Positions 15,083 to 23,063 of a DNA stretch of 35,500 nt are shown in pieces. How positions within the stretch are numbered: position 1 is the first letter of the stretch; each line of letters opens with the position of its first letter. The stretch is from the NCBI GenBank assembly GCA_050184225.1, contig JBFXAN010000059.1:1-35500 (forward strand), in the 5' to 3' direction. The notes below the pieces were generated by a model. It saw only the letters and a list, made by a program, of their open reading frames with translations. It searched no databases and was not told where the DNA came from. Origin of the DNA: JBFXAN01 sp050184225 (lineage in GTDB: Bacteria > Chloroflexota > Dehalococcoidia > CAUJGQ01). Made by a program: the position numbers and the translations under genes.

Positions 15083-15193
15083 CACGATGTCCTCCGGGTT
15101 CTCCCAGTGACGCGGCCGCCACCAAGCGCGTCATCCAGCCGTCTTGCCGGGACGAGGCGGTGGCCGCCGCATCGTCTCTGCGCCGGGTGGACT

Positions 15194-15688
15194 TCACCCC
15201 CGGACGCCATTGCCGATAGCGAGGCCGTCCGGGGAGCGGTCCACGACCTCGCGCAGGAACCACTCCTGCTTCTCGTGCACCTGCACCAGGCGGGTGAAGA
15301 GGTCGGCGGTGCCGGGGTCGCCCTGCTCGTCGGCAAGTGCCACGCCGTCGCGCAACTCGGCGATCACGCGCCGATGGTTAGCGATCGCCTCGTCCGCCAT
15401 CGTGCGCACGCTGTGCTCCCCGGTTTCGGGCGCCAGCACGGTCGTCGCAGCCATCACCGCCCGCGGGGTGGCGACAGGGTCGCCGCCGAGGATGCGCACC
15501 CGCTCGGCGAAGTCGTCGATGGTAGACAGGATCTGGCCGGCGTGCTCGTCGAAGAGCAAGTGCAGGTCGCGGAAGTGCGGGCCGTACACGCGCCAGTGGT
15601 AGCGCTTGTAGTTCATGTACAGGGTGAAGGCGTTCGCCACCTGGCGCTGCAGGGCGGCGATCAGGGTCGGGGTTCCGGTCGTGGCCAT
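15194..15688 (-). CDS. dps: Dps-family ferritin-like DNA-protection protein
   Basis: 164 residues. NYKRYHWRVYGPHFRDLHLL, FDEH is the Dps ferroxidase signature (His31, His43 and the Asp/Glu pair contributed across the dimer). DFAERVRILGGDPVATPRAV and a long C-terminal helix QVHEKQEWFLREVV complete the four-helix bundle. It would form a dodecamer that oxidises Fe(II) with peroxide and stores iron, limiting Fenton damage. Start ATG 15688 with GGAGGA 8 bases upstream. Downstream of the second Prx-DsbA pair on the same strand, fitting a peroxide response. Confidence 0.93.
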   Translation of the reverse strand: MATTGTPTLIAALQRQVANAFTLYMNYKRYHWRVYGPHFRDLHLLFDEHAGQILSTIDDFAERVRILGGDPVATPRAVMAATTVLAPETGEHSVRTMADEAIANHRRVIAELRDGVALADEQGDPGTADLFTRLVQVHEKQEWFLREVVDRSPDGLAIGNGVRG

Positions 15689-15762
15689 CGCGTTCCTCCG
15701 GTGTGCCGTCTGCTCCGGGTGTGTGTCTGCACCCGGTGTCCTCATATGCTCTGCGCCGCGGC

Positions 15763-16326
15763 TTAGTCGTCGGCGGCGGTCGCCGCCCGCTCGGCGCGTA
15801 CGATGGCGGCGAGCAGGGTGTCGCGGTCATACGGGCCGTCGTGGCGGACGCCGTTGATGAAGAAGGTGGGCGTGCCGTTCACGCTGCTGCGCACGCCGCT
15901 CAGCAGGTCCTCGCGCACCCGCTCGGCATGGCGGTGCTCCGTCATCTCGCGCCGGAAGGTGGCGATGTCTAGGCCGAGCGCGTCCGCGTACCGGAGGAGG
16001 TGGTCATCGTCGAGCGCGCGCTGATGCTCGAAGAGATGGTCGTGCATCTCCCAGAACCGCCCCTGCGTGGCGGCGGCCTCCGTCGCTTCGGCCGCGTGCT
16101 GGGCGTGCGGATGACCTTGTGTGAGCGGGAAGTTGCGGAAGACGAACCGCAGCCGCTCGCCTAACTGCCGCTGCAATTCCTTCACGATCGGAAAGGCTTG
16201 CCCGCAATGCGGACACTCATAGTCGCCGTACTCGACGAGCGTGATCGGAGCCGTCGCTGGCCCCTGGGTGTGGTCGTGGTCCGTCACCGGCGGCGTGAGG
16301 TGGGCGCCCGCTCGTTGCGTCGTCAT
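15763..16326 (-). CDS. DsbA-family thioredoxin-like disulfide oxidoreductase, copy 2
   Basis: 187 residues. YECPHCGQAF puts a complete CPHC active site at 38-41; the helical insert and GTPTFFINGVRHDGPYD with the cis-Pro follow. It aligns along its whole length with residues 1-180 of the protein at 723-1532 but keeps both cysteines and has no acetyltransferase extension. No signal peptide, so it resembles the cytoplasmic thioredoxin_4 proteins. ATG 16326 overlaps the stop of the peroxiredoxin-like gene in an ATGA, preceded by AAGGAG, so translation is coupled. Confidence 0.9.
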   Translation of the reverse strand: MTTQRAGAHLTPPVTDHDHTQGPATAPITLVEYGDYECPHCGQAFPIVKELQRQLGERLRFVFRNFPLTQGHPHAQHAAEATEAAATQGRFWEMHDHLFEHQRALDDDHLLRYADALGLDIATFRREMTEHRHAERVREDLLSGVRSSVNGTPTFFINGVRHDGPYDRDTLLAAIVRAERAATAADD

Positions 16327-16682
16327 GAAGAGGTCTCCTTGGAGGAAAGTGCGTCGAGCTCGGCAAGGTTGCCGTCGGCACCCGGGTTGATGCCGATCGG
16401 AGAGACATGGCTCCAGCGGATGACGCCGTCGGCGTCGATCACGAACAGCACCCGCTCGGTCGTGCCCTCCTGGTCGCGGTAGACGCCATACGCCTTCGCC
16501 ACCGCGCCCTTCGGCTCGAAGTCCGACAGGAGCGGGAAGCGCAGCGTGCGGTCGTTCGTGAAGGCAAGGATCACCGGCTGCCCGCGGAACTCGTTCAAGC
16601 GAACGCGCTGGTCCGGCGTGCTGTGCAGGGGGAAGTCTGGCGCCGGTGTGCCGGGCGACAACGCACTCGTGTGTCCATTCAA
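16323..16682 (-). CDS. Peroxiredoxin-like protein lacking the peroxidatic Cys region
   Basis: 119 residues. The N-terminus GTPAPDFPLHSTPDQRVRLN and C-terminus AVAKAYGVYRDQEGTTERV, FVIDADGVIRWSHV match the peroxiredoxin at 1615-2112. Between VILAF (residue 41) and TNDRTLRFPLLSDF about 50 residues are missing in frame, including PADWSPVCGD with the active Cys. The missing segment is bounded in the other copy by two LAF-coding repeats, so slippage or recombination between them is a likely cause. The product cannot be a thiol peroxidase. Start is TTG 16682 with AAAGGAG 8 bases upstream; no in-frame ATG exists nearby. Confidence 0.85.
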   Translation of the reverse strand: MNGHTSALSPGTPAPDFPLHSTPDQRVRLNEFRGQPVILAFTNDRTLRFPLLSDFEPKGAVAKAYGVYRDQEGTTERVLFVIDADGVIRWSHVSPIGINPGADGNLAELDALSSKETSS

Positions 16683-16740
16683 TGGTGGTCTCCTTTCACG
16701 GCTGGTACTAAAGCCGGAAACGGATGACTGGGCCAGTGCT

Positions 16741-17325
16741 CTAGGCAGCTCCCCCGACGGGGACGGTGTTCCGGCTCAGGGTCGTAATCCAGTGGTCGAA
16801 GATCTGCAGGAATCCCTGCAAGAAGGCGCGCGTGCCGTCATTGCTGAGCCGGCCCGCGGCGTCGAACAGCGTCGCCGCGCCGCCGATGTAGACCTCGGGC
16901 TGGGGCAGCGCCGCCACATCCAGGAAGACGAGCGACTGCCGGAGGTGATGGTTCGCGCCGAACCCGCCGATCGCGCCGGGCGAGACGCTGACGACCGCAC
17001 CCGGCTTGCCCTGCCAGGCATTCGCGCCATACGGCCGCGACCCGACATCGAGCGCGTTCTTGAGCGCGCCGGGGACGGAGCGGTTGTACTCCGGCGTCAC
17101 GAACAGCACCGCATCGGCCGCCTTGACACGACGGCGGAACGCGCTCCAGGCTGCCGGCGGTTCCTCGTCGTCCTGGTCCTCGTTGTAGAGCGGGAGCTGG
17201 CCGATCTCGACGATGTCCGGCGTGAGTGTTGGTGGTGCAAGCTCGGCGAGGGCGTGCGCCAGCTTCCGGGTGAGGGAGTCCTTGCGGAGACTTCCCACGA
17301 ACACGGCGACATCCTTCGGTTCCAT
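16741..17325 (-). CDS. NADPH-dependent FMN reductase family protein
   Basis: 194 residues. VAVFVGSLRKDSLTRKLAHA is the flavodoxin-like phosphate-binding loop; LPLYNEDQDDEEPPAAW and VLFVTPEYNRSVPGALKNAL, WQGKPGAVVSVSPGAIGG follow in the order of the YieF/ChrR-type FMN reductases. It probably reduces quinones, chromate or azo compounds by two electrons using NAD(P)H and FMN, which protects against quinone redox cycling. Start ATG 17325 with AAAGGATGGAGA upstream. Only 58 bases separate its stop from the second Prx gene. Confidence 0.93.
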   Translation of the reverse strand: MEPKDVAVFVGSLRKDSLTRKLAHALAELAPPTLTPDIVEIGQLPLYNEDQDDEEPPAAWSAFRRRVKAADAVLFVTPEYNRSVPGALKNALDVGSRPYGANAWQGKPGAVVSVSPGAIGGFGANHHLRQSLVFLDVAALPQPEVYIGGAATLFDAAGRLSNDGTRAFLQGFLQIFDHWITTLSRNTVPVGGAA

Positions 17326-17414
17326 CGCGTCTCCATCCTTTGTTGTTGCAGGTACCGGTGGACGATTACGCCGAGCAGACGTCCGGTCCGTTGCTCAGCG
17401 GGTGTGGTGCGCTC

Positions 17415-17555
17415 CTACGCGGCCTTCGCACTCACCTGCGATGCCTGGGCGGGGACGAAACTGCGCCCGCACATCAGGCAGGTAAAGCAGGGGAGGTCGT
17501 CCTCCACCGTGAAGAAAAGCCGGCCGCGACAACGGGGGCAGTGTGGACGGGACAT
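17415..17555 (-). CDS. Small zinc-ribbon protein
   Basis: 46 residues: CPRC (6-9) and CLMC (about 26-29, in CFTCLMCGRSF) form two Cys pairs 16-20 residues apart, a probable zinc ribbon. ATG 17555 has AAAGGAG 7 bases upstream, so it is taken as its own gene although the reading frame continues upstream without a stop into the histidine-kinase fragment. Function unknown. Confidence 0.65.
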   Translation of the reverse strand: MSRPHCPRCRGRLFFTVEDDLPCFTCLMCGRSFVPAQASQVSAKAA

Positions 17556-17939
17556 GACAGTGCTCCTTTCCGATGCGACCGCGATGGTATGGCCGTCTGC
17601 GATCACTCGGTGCTCGTCGACCACCCGTCGGGTGAGCGCGACGAGATCGGTCGGGCGCAAGGTGAGTGCGGGCGGCCGGCCCGCGCCGTCGTGAGCCAGG
17701 TCGCACAACTCGTCCAGCAGGACAGCTATCCGGTTCGCGTTCCGCGTGATGCGCGCCAACTCGTGGGCGAAGATGGCAGGATCCGTCTTCGCCGCCTTTA
17801 CCTGTCGCGCGAGCAGTTGGGCGGTCCGGGAGATCACGGCGAGCGGTGTGCGCAGGTCGTGGCAGAGTGTTGCCAGGATGTCGTCGGGGCGCGACGGCGA
17901 GGACGTTGCCGTCGGCGGAGCAACGGAGCGTGTGATCAT
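17556..17939 (-). pseudogene. Sensor histidine kinase fragment (HisKA domain only), in frame with the zinc-ribbon gene
   Basis: From ATG 17939 (GGGGAG upstream): DDILATLCHDLRTPLAVIS carries the phospho-accepting His of a HisKA domain (about residue 29), followed by the second dimerisation helix with ITRNANRIAVLLDELCDLA and LRPTDLVALTRRVVDEHR. The text HTIAVASE is where the ATP-binding domain should begin; instead the frame runs directly into the ribosome-binding site and start of the zinc-ribbon gene. Without the ATPase domain it cannot autophosphorylate. The ORF is open through both, so a 174-residue HisKA-zinc-ribbon fusion could be made. Confidence 0.75.
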
Positions 17940-17993
17940 CAACCAACTCCCCTGCGTCGTGGCGGCCGGCCGCGGTCTTGCTTCCTGCAAGGT

Positions 17994-18173
17994 TCAGGCG
18001 GCCTGCACAGCGCTGAGGACGCCGGATACCTCACGCCGGAGGGCCTTCGGTAGGGGAAGGTGGCTCCCCGTCTCTCGGCCGTAGCAAAGAAGGCAGATGC
18101 AGCGGCCGCGTGCGGTCAGGACAACGGCATCGTCCAGCGGCACATCGAAATGGCAAATAATGCAGGTAGTCAT
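17994..18173 (-). CDS. Small double-CxxC protein
   Basis: 59 residues: MTTCIICHFDVPLDDAVVL, then CICLLC, with a basic C-terminal tail. CxxC at 4-7 and CxC/CxxC at 25-30 make a likely zinc-binding treble-clef or ribbon; no family name is assigned. ATG 18173 has GAAGGGG upstream. It is the first gene downstream of copy 1 of the 55-bp element (18238-18292), about 65 bases from it. Together with 17415-17555 and 26779-26973 it is one of three tiny Cys-pair proteins in the window. Confidence 0.65.
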   Translation of the reverse strand: MTTCIICHFDVPLDDAVVLTARGRCICLLCYGRETGSHLPLPKALRREVSGVLSAVQAA

Positions 18174-18237
18174 CGTTGGTCCCCTTCCAGGTAGATCCGG
18201 TGCCTACTGCCAGCGTCGCCGTCCGGGTGGGGCTGCT

Positions 18238-18292
18238 GCCAGCTACAACGCAACAGTTGCCATACACAGTTGCCGCTGCGACCGAACTGTGG
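18238..18292 (-). promoter_or_regulatory. 55-bp shared element, copy 1
   Basis: Read on the minus strand it starts CCACAGTTCGG, has CAACTGT at positions 21-27 and 34-40 (13-bp spacing), TGT at 46-48 and GCTGGC at 50-55. It aligns without gaps to 21653-21707, 26597-26651 and 30832-30886. The half-site in the opening CCACAGTT is inverted relative to the two CAACTGT words, as in an operator for a multimeric regulator. Confidence 0.75.
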
Positions 18293-18307
18293 ACGCTACT
18301 GTGAGGC

Positions 18308-19220
18308 TCACCGCCGCAGCCGGTAGAGGTTCAGAATTTCGGCCTCGGTCGTCGCGTCCTCCGGACGCCGGTCCTCCTGCACGCGAAAGACCCCAAGGGA
18401 ACCGCAGGGCGTACCCGGGCCCGCGACCTACGCTGCCGCAGGTGTGCAGCGGGCTGCGCGAGATGTCGTCGGCGATGAGCTCGATCACGCGGGCCGGCGC
18501 GGTCCACACATCTGCCGTGATGTGCGCATCCACCTGGGGTGGTCGCTCCTCGATCCGGTCGGTGTCCAGAGACTGCCGCAGCTCCACCCACCCAGCGTCC
18601 GATAGGCCCGACCCAACGCGTGTCACCGCGCGACAACGGTCGTGCGCCGGGTCGTACACGGCGCAGAGCAGCGAGCCGATCCCCAACCGCGGACGCCGCC
18701 CGCGGCCGCGAAAGTAGCCGACGATGACCACATCGAAGGTGTCGGCCAGACCAGTCTGGTACTCACGCTTCAGCTTTACCCACGCGAACGAGCGGACGCC
18801 GGCCTGGTACGGGGCATCGGGCGGCTTCGCCATCGCCCCCTCGTTGCCCTGCTCGACCATCGCCGAGAAGTAGCGCTCGAGCGCCGCTGTGTCGGCGATG
18901 GTCACGTGCGGAGTGACGGCAAGCGCGCCGTTCGGTTCCTCATGCACTACGTCGGCGAGGCGCTGTGAGCGCTCCGACTGTGGTTGCTGCATCGTGTCCT
19001 GACCGTCCAGCGTGGGCAGATCGAAGGCGAAGTCGCGGATGGGAGCGCGTTCAGCCGCCGTCTGCACGGCGTGAGTGCGCCTGCGCTGCGCGGTCTCCTG
19101 GAACGGGAGCGAACGCCCGGTGGCGGGATCGTAGGCCACCGCCTCGCCGTCCAGGATCACCTGCCGCTGCTGGATCTGCTGCAAGGCAGCACGCGTCAGC
19201 TCTGGGAAGGCGCCGGTCAC
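18308..19220 (-). pseudogene. ATP-dependent DNA ligase, N-truncated and frameshifted
   Basis: VILDGEAVAYDPATGRSLPF (motif III region), EGAMAKPPDAPYQAGVRSFA and WVKLKREY (motifs IV/V), then the OB-fold domain with DVVIVGYFRGRGRRP and VGSGLSD. Motif I with the AMP-accepting Lys, about 60-100 residues earlier, is missing because homology starts abruptly near 19215 at the antiporter fragment. Near 18395 a one-base shift occurs: the next frame gives VFRVQEDRRPEDATTEAEIL and a natural end at 18308-18310. As it stands it cannot adenylate. In relatives such ligases act in repair or end joining. Confidence 0.85.
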
Positions 19221-19225
19221 GTTAT

Positions 19226-19950
19226 CCAGCCGCCGTCTTCCAGCGGCTCGGTGTCCCCCGCCGGCTGGTCACGATCCTGGAAGGCGAGAGTCTCTTCAAC
19301 GACGCGACCGCGCTCGTCGCCTACCAGGCGGCGCTGGTGGCGATGGCGACGACGTTCTCGATCGGCGAGGCCAGTCTGCGCTTCGTCGTGGTGGGCGTCG
19401 GCGGCGTGCTTGTCGGGCTCGCGGTGGGCCTGGGTATCGTCTGGCTGTGGCGTCGCCTCCACGATTCGTCGGTGGAGATCACGGTCTCACTGCTCACACC
19501 GTTCGCTGCCTACCTGCCGGCGGAGTGGCTCGCTGTCTCCGGGATCCTCGCTGCGGTGACCGCCGGTCTCGTGGTCGGGTGGTGGGAGCCGCGCATCATG
19601 GAGCCGGAGACGCGGATCCGCGGCCGTGCCGTGTGGGACATCGTCGTCTTCGTGCTCAACGGGCTGGTCTTCATCCTCATCGGCCTGCAGTTACCCGCCA
19701 TCCTCGATGCCCTCTCCGACCGCTCGCTTCCCTCCCTAATTGGAGGGGGCCCGCTGATCAGCGCCGCTGTCATCCTGGTGCGCTTCGCCTGGGTATTCGC
19801 TGACAGCGCCCTGAGCCGCCGGAGTGGCCGCGCGCGACACGGACGTGGCCGGGCACCGCGCTGGCCGGAGGTGTTCGTCGTCGCGTGGGTCGGCATGCGC
19901 GGCGTCGTGTCGCTGGCGGCGGCCCTCGCCCTGCCGCTGACAACGCCAGA
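19226..19950 (+). pseudogene. Na+/H+ antiporter (CPA1/NhaP type), internal fragment
   Basis: About 240 residues of a membrane transporter: VFQRLGVPRRLVTILEGESL, FNDATALVAYQAALVAM carry the ESLFND ion-site motif; hydrophobic helices follow (FVVVGVGGVLVGLAVGLGIV, IVVFVLNGLVFILIGLQLP) and WVGMRGVVSLAAALALPL. The N-terminal 130 or so residues and the cytoplasmic C-terminal part are both missing. The 5' edge joins the ligase fragment (opposite strand) near 19220 and the 3' edge joins the FtsH fragment near 19950-19965. No start codon or ribosome-binding site belongs to it. Confidence 0.85.
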
Positions 19951-19964
19951 CCGACACCCGCGAA

Positions 19965-21271
19965 GTCGCGCGCGCCGGCCAGAGCAGCCTCGTTGGTGAG
20001 GTTTGCCAGGTCTGCGCCCGAGAAGCCGGGCGTACGGCGCGCTAGAGCGGGCAGGTCAGCGTCTTTCCCCAGGGGCAGCCGCCGCGTGTGGACGCGGAGG
20101 ATCGCCTCGCGGCCGGCGCGGTCCGGCAGACCAACCGTCACCTGGCGGTCAATGCGGCCGGGGCGGAGCAGCGCCGGGTCGAGTACGTCCGGCCGGTTGG
20201 TAGCCGCGATCACGATCACGTTCGTCTGCTCGTCGAAGCCGTCCAGCTCCACCAGGAGCTGGTTCAGCGTCTGCTCCCGCTCGTCGTTGCCGCCGCCCAG
20301 CCCTGCCCGCGCTGGCGGCCGACGGCGTCGAGCTCGTCGATGAAGACGATCGCCGGCGCCGCCTGCTTGGCCTGCGCGAACAGGTCGCGCACGCGGCTGG
20401 CGCCCACACCGACGAACAGCTCCACGAACTCGGAAGCCGAGATGCTGAAAAACGGCACGCTTGCCTCGTCGGCCACGGCACGGGCCAGCAGCGTCTTGCC
20501 CGTTCCCGCCGGCCCGACAAGCAGCACGCCGCGCGGCAGGCGGGCGCCGACCGCTCGGTAGTGCTCGGGCTGTCGCAGGAAGCCGACGACCTCCTGCAGC
20601 TCACCCTTCGCCTCCTCCTCACCAGCCACGTCGGCGAAGGTGACGTCGGGATGCTCGCCGTTGTACTTGCGCGCCCGGCTGCTGTCGAAGCTGAACACGG
20701 ACTGCTGCCCGCTCTGCAACCGGCGCCCCATGAGGACCAGGACGCCGACAAACAGCAGTAGCGGCAGCAGGTTGAGCCCGAGCTCCAGCAGCCAGGACGG
20801 ACCACTCGAAGATGCTTTGGCGGAAACCGTCACCCCCTGCTGCTCGAGCAGGGGCAGGAGCTGGTCGTCCGGAAACGACGGCAGGACCGTGGTGAAGTGC
20901 GTGTAGCTGTCCGGCGTGCCGCTCTGGGAAGACGCGCTGGGGGTGGGCGTGGCGGTGGCGGTCCCGGGTGCGGGTGTGGCAGCGGCGCCTGGAGGCGGCC
21001 AGGTGACGGCCTGCGTGAACGTGCCATCGACATTCTGACCGTGGATCGTGACCGTGGCGACGGCGCCGGCACGTACCTCGTTCAGGAAGTCGCTGTAGGA
21101 GAGCGCGACACTCGGCGGCTATCCCTTCTGGAAGAAGAACGCGTAGACGTTCCAGACCAGCAGCGCCCACCAGATCCAGACCGGGATCAGTGGCCGGCGC
21201 TGCGGCTGTTGCCCCGAGCCTCGAGAACCGGGTGACTGAGAAGCTGGTGATGGTGACTGCGATGGGCTCAT
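19965..21271 (-). pseudogene. FtsH-type AAA+ membrane metalloprotease, interrupted and lacking the protease domain
   Basis: From ATG 21271: Pro/Gln/Ser-rich start, transmembrane VWIWWALLVWNVYAFFF, then TAG at 21119-21121, periplasmic part SVALSYSDFLNEVRAGAVAT with a Thr/Pro-rich insert, second transmembrane LGLNLLPLLLFVGVLVLMG. The AAA+ module has GPAGTGKT (Walker A), IVFIDELDAVGRQRG (Walker B), a one-base deletion near 20315, then LNQLLVELDGF, ATNRPDVLDPALLRPGR and FSGADLANLTNEAALAGAR. There it stops, fused to antiporter sequence; the HEXXH zinc protease domain is absent. Three separate lesions. The start overlaps the stop of the preceding SHOCT-protein gene (TAATG). Confidence 0.88.
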
Positions 21272-21578
21272 TAGTGCGCCTCGCTGGCGGGCGGTGGGGC
21301 CACCGTCTCACCTCGCGCTGTCTGGGACGCGCCGCCACTTGCTGTGAGCCGCGCCTGCATCGCTTCGAAGTCGTCGCTGCTGAGCTCGCCGCGGCGTAGC
21401 GCCGCTCCAGGATCTCGAGCGCGCTCGGCTCCTCGCCTCGCGTCCGCGCTTGCCCCGCTCCCCCGCCGAGGCGCGTGATGCCGGTGTAGACCGCCCAGAT
21501 GATGAGGCCCCAGAAGATCACCATCCAGAGCCACCCAAGCGCCATCCACCAACCCCAGCCGTCGCCCATGTGCCACAT
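21271..21578 (-). pseudogene. SHOCT-domain small membrane protein, frameshifted
   Basis: MWHMGDGWGWWMALGWLWMV, then a hydrophobic helix FWGLIIWAVYTGITRL and a C-terminal SHOCT motif ALEILERRYA / GELSSDDFEAMQARL. One base is missing at about 21392 (RRYA, then RGEL expected), so the two halves are in different frames; the second half ends in TAA overlapping the FtsH start. The family often precedes FtsH-like genes. ATG 21578 has GGAGCGAG upstream, and copy 2 of the 55-bp element lies 75 bases further up. A sequencing error would restore an intact 100-residue protein. Confidence 0.75.
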
Positions 21579-21652
21579 GGCACTCGCTCCTTCTGATCCT
21601 CAGGCGCACAATCGCGCTATAGTCCCAGCGTCGCTGGCCGGCGGCGGCCGCT

Positions 21653-21707
21653 GCCAGCGACAGCGCCACAGTTGTCATCGACAGTTGTGGCGCTGCTCGA
21701 ACTGTGG
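21653..21707 (-). promoter_or_regulatory. 55-bp shared element, copy 2
   Basis: Minus-strand reading: CCACAGTTCGAG at the start, CAACTGT at 21-27 and 34-40, TGT at 46-48, GCTGGC at 50-55. It lies 75 bp upstream of the SHOCT-ftsH operon. ACTATAGC at about 21615-21622 (minus strand) could be a -10 region between it and the gene. Confidence 0.75.
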
Positions 21708-21768
21708 GCGGTGATCGCAGCGACCTGTCACCCGGACTTCGCGGTCGCCGATGCCTACCCCAGATGTC

Positions 21769-21797
21769 GACCGAGGTCCCCAGAGGGGACCTCGGTC
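21769..21797. terminator. Perfect 13-bp hairpin, probable terminator
   Basis: GACCGAGGTCCCC, loop AGA, and the exact complement. It lies 70 bases after the SOD stop and in the spacer between SOD and the 55-bp element. There is no U-run, but a stem of this strength between two transcription units is most simply a terminator. Confidence 0.5.
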
Positions 21798-21867
21798 ACG
21801 TGAGTCTCAATGTCTCCGCTCGGACGCGCAGGTGGCCCGCGCCCAGCAACCGGGCCCCGCGCCCATC

Positions 21868-22383
21868 TCAGTCCGCTCGATGGATCACGCCGCACGCCAG
21901 TCGTGGCCCGCCGCTCACACCGGACTTGGTGGGACCGCCGGCGTACGGATCCTCCTTCGCGTGGACCATCAACGCGGTTCCCTCGCCGGCGAGGATGGAC
22001 AGCGGTCCGTCCGATAGCGTGATGCGCGTGCTCAGCGCCTCCAGCGTGCCCACGCCGTCCTCACCGACGCGGATGTTGGGCAGGTCGCCCATGTGGAAGG
22101 GGTGGTTGACATCGGAGTCAGTGTTGCCTGCTGGGCCGGGGTCGAAGTGCCCCATCGCGGACATAAACGGTAGGTCGCCGTGTTCACAGAGCCCCTTCTC
22201 ATGAATGTGGACTGCATGCAGACCGGATGTGAGCACGGTCGGGTCACCCTGGATGCGGACCGTCACGCGCACAAACCGCTGCGTATCCCGCTCGACTTCG
22301 ACGAATTCCGCGGTGCCTGTGATGCTGTTGCCCGCCAGTTCGGCACGGGCGCGCAGCACTTCTCGTTCTGTTGCCATCGTCAT
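21868..22383 (-). CDS. Cu/Zn superoxide dismutase family protein
   Basis: 171 residues. LHAVHIHEKGLCEHGDLPF has Cu ligands His59 and His61 and a disulfide Cys66; MGHFDPGPAGNTDSDVNHPF, HMGDLPN has His79, His94, His97, Asp100 (zinc site); LMVHAKEDPY gives the last Cu ligand His141; RLACGVI the second Cys164. All metal ligands and the disulfide pair are present, so it should dismutate superoxide. From the chosen start it lacks a signal peptide, unusual for this mostly exported family. ATG 22383 has GAGG upstream; ATG 22377 is an alternative, and the frame is open further upstream. Confidence 0.92.
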   Translation of the reverse strand: MTMATEREVLRARAELAGNSITGTAEFVEVERDTQRFVRVTVRIQGDPTVLTSGLHAVHIHEKGLCEHGDLPFMSAMGHFDPGPAGNTDSDVNHPFHMGDLPNIRVGEDGVGTLEALSTRITLSDGPLSILAGEGTALMVHAKEDPYAGGPTKSGVSGGPRLACGVIHRAD

Positions 22384-22701
22384 TACTTGCCTCGTTACGC
22401 CGCCGGCGTAAAACGGCGGCCATGCGCCGGTCGCTGTCGACTCGCGGGGTGCGGGGCGGATCGTCCTCTGCCCGCCCGTGGGAGTGGTACCAAGCTTCTC
22501 GCCTCGGATGACGTGCGGATGTGGCGGTGCGTTCCTCCTCTCGGGCACAAGCTCAGACACACTTCAACCGGAGCGTATGATCCCGCCTTGGACCGGCCAC
22601 CGTCCGTTCGGGCAAATCTGTCCGTCTGTCGGCGGCACCTGCCGTTGCCCGTCTGACCAGGGGCGTCGCCCAGCCCGATCGCAACCATTTATTGGTGCAT
22701 A
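22384..22701. other. Spacer upstream of SOD, no gene seen
   Basis: The 318 bases hold no convincing reading frame. A 7-bp hairpin GCCGCCG/CGGCGGC occurs at about 22398-22420 in the SOD leader, and CCCGTGGGAGTGGTACCAAG near 22478-22498 is reminiscent of a T-box core but lacks the following terminator. Confidence 0.4.
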
Positions 22702-23061
22702 TCAGGTGACTTCACCGGCGATCAGCTCGGCGAGGATGCGGCGTGCCTGCTCCAGCGACGCGCGCCGCACACCCACCGCCGGATACTCGACACCGATCAC
22801 GAGGCTCAGCGCGACATTGATCTGGTCGAGCGCCGACCGCAGGCGCGGGGTGTTCGGGGCATCGCCTTCCTGTCGCTGCCGCGCGATCAGCTGATCGCGC
22901 ACCTGGGCGATCGCCCGCTGGGCCGGCTCCACCTCGGTCACAACCACGTCCGGCCGCACCTCCAAACCGCGCTCGATCGACGCCATGGCTGCCTGACACA
23001 GCTCTGCCAGCGAGCGCGAACTTTGAGCTGCACGAGGGTGACTGTTCGATGAGGTCGACAT
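22702..23061 (-). CDS. Hypothetical helical protein
   Basis: 119 residues, not recognised. Largely amphipathic helix: SLAELCQAAMASIERGLEV, EPAQRAIAQVRDQLIARQRQ, LRSALDQINVALSLVIGVEY, ASLEQARRILAELIAGEV. One Cys, no motif or membrane segment. ATG 23061 has GGGAGAGC upstream. Third-position GC and protein-like composition favour a real gene over chance. It lies back to back with the peptidase remnant on the other strand. Confidence 0.5.
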   Translation of the reverse strand: MSTSSNSHPRAAQSSRSLAELCQAAMASIERGLEVRPDVVVTEVEPAQRAIAQVRDQLIARQRQEGDAPNTPRLRSALDQINVALSLVIGVEYPAVGVRRASLEQARRILAELIAGEVT

Positions 23062-23063
23062 TC

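Noticed and set aside
22478..22498. GTGGTACCA as a second T-box
   Set aside because: No terminator/antiterminator pair and no synthetase or amino-acid gene follows.
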